In this document: piece after piece, positions 1 to 5,377 of the stretch
Layout: every line of letters begins with the position of its first letter
How positions within the stretch are numbered: position 1 is the first letter of the stretch
DNA from: Candidatus Paenalcaligenes intestinipullorum
Lineage (GTDB): Bacteria > Pseudomonadota > Gammaproteobacteria > Burkholderiales > Burkholderiaceae_B
Assembly: GCA_019120675.1 (NCBI GenBank)
Contig: DWUQ01000008.1
Coordinates: forward strand, 1-7,674
Length of the DNA stretch: 7,674 nucleotides
Direction: 5' to 3'
Notes under the pieces: generated by a model
Databases searched by the model: none
The model's input: the letters and a program-made list of their open reading frames with translations, nothing else
What the model was told of the DNA's origin: nothing
Position numbers and translations under genes: made by a program

Positions 1-420
1 CAGGTTTCCCAAGAGGTCAATGGTCAAAAAGTACCTGTTGAGGGTGGCTTTGATTTAGACCTTTTAGGCATTTTTGGCTATCAACAAGGGGTGAGCCAAG
101 TCGGGCAGCAGTATCCCAGTCAGGCTTTTCAAGTCAAGGCAGGCAAAGCCCTACAGCCCTTTACGGTACGCACCACGACCCGTACAGTCGAGGCAAAAGC
201 CCCGTTGCAAACTGTACAAGGCAAGCAGCAATGCTGGCCGATACGCTATGATCGGCATATTGGTGCAAGCCAAGTTTCAGTAAAGGGCCTCAAAATTGGT
301 ACGCCCGAGATCCGCGGCGAGGTAACGGATTGGTATTGTCCCGATAGTCGCCTCGTTATGCGTCAAGACAGCACTCAAAACGGTGTACCCTCTTACATAG
401 AAGTTCAAGCAGTGAAATAG
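1..420 (+). CDS. Hypothetical protein, C-terminal fragment, possibly DUF3108/TapB-like beta domain
   Basis: The frame is open from the first base to the TAG at 418-420, giving 139 residues. The gene therefore starts before the window, and the GTG at 91 need not be the start. I do not recognise the gene firmly. The fragment reads as an alternating beta-rich domain. A segment YPSQAFQVKAGKALQPFTV is followed by a TTT-rich strand, then QCWPIRYDR, then TDWYCPDSRLV. This order resembles the 'FPLKVGxxW ... FxCWxI ... WYxPxxxxV' pattern of DUF3108/TapB-like periplasmic or lipoprotein domains; that link is an inference from pattern alone. The two cysteines, in QCWP and WYCP, could form a disulfide if the protein is exported, but the N-terminus that would show a signal peptide is missing. 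No terminator with a T-tract follows, and the next gene begins 57 bases on, so cotranscription is possible. Confidence 0.6.
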   Translation, partial: QVSQEVNGQKVPVEGGFDLDLLGIFGYQQGVSQVGQQYPSQAFQVKAGKALQPFTVRTTTRTVEAKAPLQTVQGKQQCWPIRYDRHIGASQVSVKGLKIGTPEIRGEVTDWYCPDSRLVMRQDSTQNGVPSYIEVQAVK

Positions 421-505
421 GTGCCCAGCAAATGGGTAAGTTAATGCTTTATTCTTAGTTTTGTTAAGGAGCTCAACATGGCAACAAGCAAAAAAGTTCA
501 AGCAG
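401..505 (+). repeat. 12-bp direct repeat across the junction of two genes
   Basis: AAGTTCAAGCAG occurs at 401-412, in the last codons of the first gene, and again at 494-505, in the first codons of the DUF883 gene. Both copies are read in the same frame as Val-Gln-Ala. The offset is 93 bases, a multiple of three. A nine-base version (AGTTCAAGC) recurs at 693-701. This may be chance codon reuse. Confidence 0.45.
466..471 (+). promoter_or_regulatory. Ribosome binding site of the DUF883 gene
   Basis: AAGGAG lies six bases before the ATG at 478. It is a near-perfect Shine-Dalgarno sequence and fixes the start of the DUF883 protein. No convincing -35/-10 pair was found in the 57-base gap before it; TATTCT at 450-455 is the only -10-like hexamer and lacks a matching -35. 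Confidence 0.75.
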
Positions 506-795
506 CAGAAGACACCTTCATTGACGAAGTCCGTAGCAGTTTAGACGAGGCCGAGAAGCTCTTGCGCGAAGCAGCATCCGCATCTGGTGACAAAGCCACC
601 GAGCTACGCGAAAGTGCCTTACGTTCATTACGCAATACCCGCGAAGCTTTGCATGAAACCCAAGACGCCGTGGTCGAAACAGGGCGTCGTGCAGTTCAAG
701 CGACCGACCATTATGTACACGACAACCCTTGGCAAGCCATTGGCGTAGCTGGGGTGATGGGCCTGTTACTGGGGGTATTAATCTCCCGTCGTTAG
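478..795 (+). CDS. ElaB/YqjD/DUF883 family membrane-anchored ribosome-binding protein
   Basis: This 105-residue protein has the family layout. Residues 1-80 are a charged, almost proline-free helical region rich in Glu, Arg and Ala with coiled-coil character. Then comes the hallmark HDNPWQAIGVAG (81-92), and a single C-terminal membrane segment at about 86-102 ends in the basic tail SRR. In E. coli the paralogues YqjD, ElaB and YgaM are inner-membrane tail-anchored proteins. YqjD binds ribosomes through its soluble N-terminal part, and the family is tied to stationary phase and stress. The same role is inferred here. The length is typical and the start is set by AAGGAG at 466-471. It heads a cluster with YqjE-like and YqjK-like genes in the enterobacterial order, separated from them by a hairpin at 816-838, so it may be made in excess over its partners. 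Confidence 0.9.
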   Translation: MATSKKVQAAEDTFIDEVRSSLDEAEKLLREAASASGDKATELRESALRSLRNTREALHETQDAVVETGRRAVQATDHYVHDNPWQAIGVAGVMGLLLGVLISRR

Positions 796-815
796 GCCTT
801 GATGCTTAACCTTTG

Positions 816-838
816 CAGCCGCCTTCGGGCGGCTGTTT
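816..838 (+). terminator. UUCG-loop hairpin, probable partial terminator or attenuator
   Basis: A perfect 8-bp stem pairs CAGCCGCC (816-823) with GGCGGCTG (828-835) around a TTCG tetraloop, and a G-U pair can extend it at the base. Only three T follow before AATAATTA, so the T-tract is weak. It sits 20 bases after the DUF883 stop and 26 bases before the next start. Read-through is likely, because the 66-base gap shows no obvious separate promoter. It may also protect the 3' end of the upstream message. Confidence 0.7.
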
Positions 839-861
839 AATAATTACAAAAAAGGGGTGAC

Positions 862-1269
862 ATGTCGTTTACACGTTCCATTGTCGGAGTCAGTCGTACC
901 TTAGTGTCCATTGTTAAAACTCGGCTCGAACTCTTCGCGGTCGAGGTTAGCCAACAACGCACGGCCTTGGTGCAAATGCTCATGCTGGCCTTTGGTTCCA
1001 TGTTGTTTTTAACGCTGGCACTTCTGGTTTTTACGCTGTTAATTGCCTTGTTGTTTTGGCCTACTGAGTATCGGTATTGGGCGATTGCTATTTTGTTTCT
1101 AAGCTACGCTTTGTTAGGTGGCTTGATGGGCTACAGCCTAATCCGCCGTCTCAAAAGCGATGAGTACCCTTTTCAAGCCACGCTTGAGGAATTACGACGC
1201 GATGTCCAAAGCATCGAAAACTTATGCAATAAGCCTGCATCACAAGCTGAATCGGAGGATGGGTTATGA
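862..1269 (+). CDS. YqjE-like phage holin family (holin superfamily III, DUF1469) membrane protein
   Basis: This is a 135-residue inner-membrane protein. Residues 1-37 form an amphipathic segment containing TRLELFAVEVSQQR, the family-typical 'RLELFAxE' signature of holin superfamily III/YqjE proteins. Two hydrophobic segments follow at about 38-66 and 72-95, joined by a short loop (WPTEYRYW). A charged helical tail (97-135) carries one Cys at 122. 'Holin' is a database family name; the neighbours and position match yqjE of the yqjD-yqjE-yqjK cluster rather than a lysis cassette, and no endolysin is adjacent. The start ATG is preceded by AGGGGTGA, which is purine-rich but unusually close to the start. 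The stop overlaps the next start (ATGA, 1266-1269), so translation of the two is probably coupled. Confidence 0.88.
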   Translation: MSFTRSIVGVSRTLVSIVKTRLELFAVEVSQQRTALVQMLMLAFGSMLFLTLALLVFTLLIALLFWPTEYRYWAIAILFLSYALLGGLMGYSLIRRLKSDEYPFQATLEELRRDVQSIENLCNKPASQAESEDGL

Positions 1270-1640
1270 AGCATACTGCACGTAATGATGCCGCACGGGT
1301 TGAGCTTTTACGCATGCGTGCTGCCCTAGAGCGGGCCGAGCTTTCGCAACACACACGGGGGTTATGCCGTAGTGTGCACCCTTTATCGCTAGTAGGTAGC
1401 GCTTCGGGTGCGATGAGCAGCAGCAAGCTTATGCGTTGGCTGAATCTTGCGTTGTCCGCTTCGAACCGTTACCCACTATTGTTTTCTTTAGTGTCGGCAG
1501 GTTTAGGTAGCAGCAGCAAGCGGACGGTCAAGTTTGGCTTGTTAGGCATGGCTGCGTGGCGGTTGGTGTCGCTATTTATCAAGCGTCCCACCGAGCCACG
1601 CGCGATCGATGAAATTGTTCGTCGACAGCCTTTACCCTAG
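1266..1640 (+). CDS. Small YqjK-like protein, hypothetical
   Basis: This 124-residue protein is placed with YqjK mainly by synteny, as third gene after the DUF883 and YqjE-like genes; sequence similarity is not strong enough to be sure. Residues 1-35 are a basic, helix-prone segment (RVELLRMRAALERAEL). Two moderately hydrophobic stretches follow at about 67-82 and 88-106, separated by GSSSKRTVK. The C-terminus is charged and ends PLP. These could be short membrane or membrane-surface helices. The start is supported by GGAGG at 1254-1258, seven bases upstream, and by the ATGA overlap with the preceding gene. The last nine bases overlap the end of ubiD on the other strand, so the final residues are encoded opposite the UbiD tail. 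Confidence 0.8.
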   Translation: MKHTARNDAARVELLRMRAALERAELSQHTRGLCRSVHPLSLVGSASGAMSSSKLMRWLNLALSASNRYPLLFSLVSAGLGSSSKRTVKFGLLGMAAWRLVSLFIKRPTEPRAIDEIVRRQPLP

Positions 1641-3179
1641 CGACAAATCGCTCCATAGTTCGTCGACGCGTCGTTTGACGTCGGCGGACATCTCAATGAC
1701 TCGGCCCCATTCGCGGTCGGTTTCACCAGGCCACTTGTTGGTGGCGTCCCAGCCCATTTTGCCGCCTAAGCCCGATACCGGGGAGGCAAAGTCCAAGTAG
1801 TCAATGGGGGTGTTTTCCACGAGCACCGTATCACGTACTGGGTCCATACGAGTGGTCATCGCCCACACGACTTCTTTCCAGTCACGGGTGTCAATATCCT
1901 CATCCACGATGACGATAAACTTGGTGTACATAAACTGACGCAAAATGCTCCACACACCAAACATGACGCGCTTGGCATGCCCCGCGTATTGCTTACGAAT
2001 CGACACGACCGCTAAGCGATAGCTGCACCCTTCAGGCGGCAAGTAAAAATCCACAATTTCAGGTAGCTGGCGCTTTAGTAGCGGAACAAACACCTCATTG
2101 AGGGCCACACCCAATACCGCAGGCTCATCGGGGGGTTTGCCCGTATAGGTGCTGTGGTAGATCGGATCGCGACGCATGGTGATACGCTCGACCGTGAACA
2201 CAGGGAACCAGTCTTGTTCGTTGTAGTAGCCCGTATGGTCACCATAAGGCCCTTCAAGGGCTTGTTCATAGGCGCTGGCAGGTGGAGGGGGCGCTCCCTC
2301 GGGTACATGCGGTGCCTGCGCATCGGGGTGATTCGCTGGCAAGATATGCCCTTCGAGTACAATTTCTGCGTAAGCGGGTACCGATAGGTCGCTGCCGATG
2401 GCTTTGGCCAGCTCGGTGCGTGAGCCCCGTAATAATCCAGCGAATTGATATTCGGATAGGCTATCGGGTACGGGCGTTACCGCGCCTAAAATGGTGGCGG
2501 GGTCGCAGCCCAGTGCCACCGCGATGGGGAAAGGCTCGCCAGGATGGGTTAGAGCGTGATCACGGAAATCCAGCGCTCCGCCCCGATGGGACAGCCAACG
2601 CATAATGAGCTTGTTGCGGCCGAGTTGCTGTTGGCGATAAATGCCGAGGTTCTGTCGTTTGGCATGTGGCCCTTTCGTAATCACCAGGCCCCACGTCAAC
2701 AACGGTGCCACATCACCCGGCCAGCAATACTGCAAAGGGATGTCGTTTAGATCCACATCGCTGCCCTCTAACACCACTTCTTGGCAGGGAGGGCGGTTAA
2801 TGTTTTTAGGTGCCATATCCCAAAGCGCAGATTTCAGCATCGAGACTTTGGAAAACGCATCGCGTAAATTGCGTGGTGCTTCGGGTTCACGCAGTGTAGC
2901 AAGGAGTTCGCCAACATCGCGCAGTGCAGAGACATCTTCAGCGCCCATCCCCCAGGCCACCCGCTGAGGGGTGCCAAATAAATTGGTGAGTACGGGATAT
3001 TTAGCCGCTTTGCCTTGATGAGTGGCGTTTTCAAACAACAGCGCAGGGCCTTCGGCCTTTAATACGCGATCCCCAATTTCGGTCATTTCCAAATGTGTGG
3101 AAATAGGGGTGCTAATGCGTTTCAGCTCGCCTTTTTTTTCGAGTTGAGCTAGAAAATCTCGTAGATCGCGATATTTCAC
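1632..3179 (-). CDS. ubiD: 4-hydroxy-3-polyprenylbenzoate decarboxylase (UbiD)
   Basis: UbiD decarboxylates 4-hydroxy-3-polyprenylbenzoate in ubiquinone biosynthesis, using prenylated FMN made by UbiX; no ubiX lies in this window. The 515-residue product matches E. coli UbiD along its whole length. Visible blocks are MKYRDLRDFL at the N-terminus, NLGIYRQQ (177-184, with N177 in the metal/cofactor region and R182), the prFMN-site stretch IMRWLSHRGGALDF (192-205), LGAVTPVPD (231-239), EGPYGDHTGYYNE (309-321) and DFASPVSGLGGKMG (463-476). R182, E309 and D314 fit the Arg-Glu-acid catalytic network known in the family. A proline-rich insert at about 279-308, which I associate with betaproteobacterial forms, explains the extra length over the roughly 497-residue E. 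coli enzyme. The start codon is GTG, with AGGA eight bases upstream (3188-3191), and it aligns with the MKYxDLRDFL start of homologues. The 3' end converges on the YqjK-like gene. Confidence 0.97.
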   Translation of the reverse strand: MKYRDLRDFLAQLEKKGELKRISTPISTHLEMTEIGDRVLKAEGPALLFENATHQGKAAKYPVLTNLFGTPQRVAWGMGAEDVSALRDVGELLATLREPEAPRNLRDAFSKVSMLKSALWDMAPKNINRPPCQEVVLEGSDVDLNDIPLQYCWPGDVAPLLTWGLVITKGPHAKRQNLGIYRQQQLGRNKLIMRWLSHRGGALDFRDHALTHPGEPFPIAVALGCDPATILGAVTPVPDSLSEYQFAGLLRGSRTELAKAIGSDLSVPAYAEIVLEGHILPANHPDAQAPHVPEGAPPPPASAYEQALEGPYGDHTGYYNEQDWFPVFTVERITMRRDPIYHSTYTGKPPDEPAVLGVALNEVFVPLLKRQLPEIVDFYLPPEGCSYRLAVVSIRKQYAGHAKRVMFGVWSILRQFMYTKFIVIVDEDIDTRDWKEVVWAMTTRMDPVRDTVLVENTPIDYLDFASPVSGLGGKMGWDATNKWPGETDREWGRVIEMSADVKRRVDELWSDLSLG

Positions 3180-3201
3180 AGTGGGTATCCTGCTTCAGGT
3201 T

Positions 3202-3231
3202 TTGGTTTTGGCTCACTAGCGGGGTTACTAT
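3202..3231 (+). promoter_or_regulatory. Possible promoter of the lytic transglycosylase gene in the divergent gap
   Basis: The 81-base gap between ubiD and the transglycosylase gene must hold both 5' regions. On the plus strand TTGGTT (3202-3207) and TACTAT (3226-3231) are separated by 18 bases, which fits a weak sigma-70 promoter with a start point about 25 bases before the ATG. No clear partner promoter for ubiD was found on the minus strand. This is a consensus match only. Confidence 0.35.
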
Positions 3232-3260
3232 CGTGCTATGTAGTTTACGAGGAATTCGCA

Positions 3261-4091
3261 ATGAGCCCAAATTGGCTAAGCCCAAAAGTGAGTCACCACC
3301 TGTTGGCGGTACGATACCGTCTAGAGGAGCTGGTACATGTCTGTGCGATTTATTTGGGCATAGCCGTCATTGTAACCATTGCGGCGGGTTTCGTCGTGCC
3401 GAGCATCCGCGAACAGGCGCGACAATTGTACAGTGTGATGGTGGACGCTCTACGGCCTGAGGCGTTGCGTCAGGACAACTTTGCCCAGTTTACGTGGTTG
3501 ATGCAGCCGTCCGCGGAAAGCTTGGATGCTAATGCCGCTTTGGAGCCCGAGGATATCGTGCCCGATTCTGCCTATGTGGGCTTTGCACAGGCACTTGAGC
3601 GTTCGGCCAAAGAGCCAACCATTCAAGGCGTAACGCGACAGCAACATCAAGCCTTGCGGAGTTATATTGCACGCAAATACAAAATCGCTCACAGCGTGGC
3701 CGGAGCCTTAGTGCAAACGGCGTTTATCGTAGGCAAAGAAAAAAACATTGACCCGCAGCTTATTCTGGCCATTATTGCTATCGAATCCAGCTATAACCCC
3801 TTTGCTGAAAGTCATGCTGGTGCGCAAGGGTTAATGCAAGTGATGACGCGTGTGCATACCGACAAGCTGGAAAATTACACCGAAGGGGTATTTGCGGTAT
3901 TTAGTCCCGAAGCAAACATTCGCGCGGGAGCGCAGATTTTTTCTGACTGTCGCCGCCGTCGTGGTTCGGTAACCGGTGGTTTAGCCTGCTATGTGGGGGC
4001 AACGGGGCCCTCTGACGGCGGCTATGGCCAGCGCGTGCTGGCCGAGCGACGTCGGATTGCGTTGGCCTCCGGCATACCGATCCGAGATTAA
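3261..4091 (+). CDS. Membrane-anchored lytic transglycosylase, SLT domain
   Basis: This 276-residue protein likely cleaves the MurNAc-GlcNAc bond of peptidoglycan in the periplasm. One hydrophobic segment at about 25-47 (VCAIYLGIAVIVTIAAGF) acts as an uncleaved signal anchor, with positive charges before it. A variable linker runs to about 135, and the SLT fold covers about 140-265. The catalytic glutamate is E175 in AIIAIESSYNPFAES. It is followed by the family motif AGAQGLMQVM (186-195) and by GGLACYVGATG (239-249). The motif continues with TRVHT instead of the common P-x-T, a variant I associate with a Burkholderiales subfamily. Cysteines at 230 and 243 could pair. The start is supported by GAGGA at 3249-3253, seven bases upstream. 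It diverges from ubiD and ends tail to tail with the aminotransferase, sharing TTAA for both stops. The exact Mlt class cannot be assigned. Confidence 0.9.
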   Translation: MSPNWLSPKVSHHLLAVRYRLEELVHVCAIYLGIAVIVTIAAGFVVPSIREQARQLYSVMVDALRPEALRQDNFAQFTWLMQPSAESLDANAALEPEDIVPDSAYVGFAQALERSAKEPTIQGVTRQQHQALRSYIARKYKIAHSVAGALVQTAFIVGKEKNIDPQLILAIIAIESSYNPFAESHAGAQGLMQVMTRVHTDKLENYTEGVFAVFSPEANIRAGAQIFSDCRRRRGSVTGGLACYVGATGPSDGGYGQRVLAERRRIALASGIPIRD

Positions 4092-5284
4092 GCCTGTTGA
4101 GCCAGCTGAGCTTCAGCGGCAGAGTAGGTTTTGAGGAAAACTCGCATACGTTCAATGGCTTGCTCTAACCTCGGCAATGGGGTGGCATAGGAAAATCTCA
4201 GCATGTGTGCCGCATGTACGGGGCCAAAGTCCAAGCCTGGCACGGCCACCACATGCGCTTCATGCAGCAATCGATGCGCAAAACGCTGGCTGTCCTTATC
4301 AAAGGCACGGATATCAGCATAAATATAAAACGCTCCATCCGGTTTAACGGGGATAGAAAATCCCAAATCTTCGAGGGCAGGAAGTAAGTAATCACGTCGC
4401 GCTTTAAGGGTAAGGCGGCGTTCTTCGTACAGAGCAAGCGTACTTGGCTCAAAGCACGCTAAGGCCGCATGCTGCGCCAAAGAAGGCGCGCAGATGGCTA
4501 AGCTCGCCGCCATACGTTCAATCGCGGGGCGATGCGCTTCCGGCATAATCATCCACCCGAGTCGCCAACCGGTCATCTGAAAATACTTAGAAAAGCTGTT
4601 GATGATTAAAATGTCATCGTCCAGAGTAAGCGCGCTACGGGGCGACTGCTCGTAATACAAGCCAAGGTAAATTTCATCCATAATGATAAAACCCTGACGT
4701 CTGCGCACTTCCTCAATAATCGCTTTAAGTTCATCGTGGGGCAGGCTGGTGCCGGTTGGGTTGCTGGGTGAGGCAATGAGTAACCCTTTGGTGGTTGGCC
4801 CCCAATGCCGTGCTACATCGCGTGCGCTCAGCTGATAGCGTTGTTGCGCATTGCAAGGGATTAGTTTGGGAACGCCCCCGGCGGCGAATACAAAGTTTTG
4901 ATTAGCGGGGTAAGAGGGGTCTGGCATAAGGATCTCATCCCCAGGATTGATCACCGCTAGGCACGCCAAATTTAATGCGGCCGAGGCACCAGTCGTCACC
5001 AAAATACGATCGGGGTGGAGCTGAGCACCAAACTGCTGCTGATAGTATTGGCTGATGGCCTTGCGTAAAGCGGGTAGACCTAAGGGCGATGTATACTGAC
5101 TCAAGCCTTGGTTGCTGGCCGCTTGCAAGGCCTGCACTACCGCTGAAGGCGCAGTAAAGTCGGGCTCACCAATGCCTAGGCTGATAATGTCGTGCCCAGC
5201 ATTTTGTAATTGTTGGGCGGTTTTTAGCAGCTCTACAGCATGAAAAGGGGCAATCTGCTTCGTGCGTTCAGCTAAGGGATACAT
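4088..5284 (-). CDS. PLP-dependent class I/II aminotransferase (fold type I)
   Basis: The 398-residue product carries all expected fold-type-I residues. These are SLGIGEPDF near the N-terminus (35-43), GASAALNLA (99-107) for phosphate binding, N175 in SPSNPTGT, D203 and Y206 in IMDEIYLGLY, the Schiff-base lysine K233 in NSFSKYFQMTGWRLGW, and R363 in LRFSYA for the substrate carboxylate. It should move an amino group between an amino acid and a 2-oxo acid in the cytosol. The substrate cannot be read from sequence; aspartate, alanine or aromatic donors are all possible in this subgroup. I chose the ATG at 5284 because MYPLAERTKQIAPFHAVELL matches the usual N-terminus. A TTG 17 codons upstream would add a hydrophobic run that looks like translated promoter DNA. 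No good Shine-Dalgarno precedes the ATG. The 3' end overlaps the transglycosylase gene by four bases. Confidence 0.93.
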   Translation of the reverse strand: MYPLAERTKQIAPFHAVELLKTAQQLQNAGHDIISLGIGEPDFTAPSAVVQALQAASNQGLSQYTSPLGLPALRKAISQYYQQQFGAQLHPDRILVTTGASAALNLACLAVINPGDEILMPDPSYPANQNFVFAAGGVPKLIPCNAQQRYQLSARDVARHWGPTTKGLLIASPSNPTGTSLPHDELKAIIEEVRRRQGFIIMDEIYLGLYYEQSPRSALTLDDDILIINSFSKYFQMTGWRLGWMIMPEAHRPAIERMAASLAICAPSLAQHAALACFEPSTLALYEERRLTLKARRDYLLPALEDLGFSIPVKPDGAFYIYADIRAFDKDSQRFAHRLLHEAHVVAVPGLDFGPVHAAHMLRFSYATPLPRLEQAIERMRVFLKTYSAAEAQLAQQA

Positions 5285-5377
5285 AATAGATGACAGTCCA
5301 AGTAAAAAAGCGAAAAATAGACACAACCAGCGCAATAACGTTAACGGATTAGTTTAAGCTCCTAGCAGGAAAACACA
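5285..5377. promoter_or_regulatory. Divergent intergenic region with overlapping palindromes
   Basis: This 93-base AT-rich gap separates the aminotransferase and the FAD-oxidase-like gene and must hold both 5' regions. It contains two overlapping perfect 8-base palindromes, TAACGTTA (5336-5343) and CGTTAACG (5339-5346), which could be an operator half-site array or chance. For the minus-strand gene, CGTTAA lies within a weak candidate -35 about 17 bases from TCTATT. For the plus-strand gene no convincing hexamer pair is visible; its AGGA (5367-5370) lies seven bases before the ATG. Confidence 0.3.

Noticed and set aside
422..438. Hairpin TGCCCA/TGGGTA after the first gene
   Set aside because: The stem is six pairs with one wobble and no T-tract follows, so it does not qualify as an intrinsic terminator.
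862..1269. Prophage lysis gene, suggested by the holin family name
   Set aside because: There is no endolysin, spanin or other phage gene nearby. The neighbours and order match the cellular yqjD-yqjE-yqjK cluster.
1617..1667. Direct repeat GTTCGTCGAC at 1617-1626 and 1658-1667 near the convergent junction
   Set aside because: Ten bases in coding sequence made of common codons. It has no further copies that I noticed and no recognisable attachment-site or IS context.
2154..2967. Several plus-strand open frames opposite ubiD
   Set aside because: UbiD is intact and strongly conserved here. The opposite frames overlap each other and show no domain or RBS.
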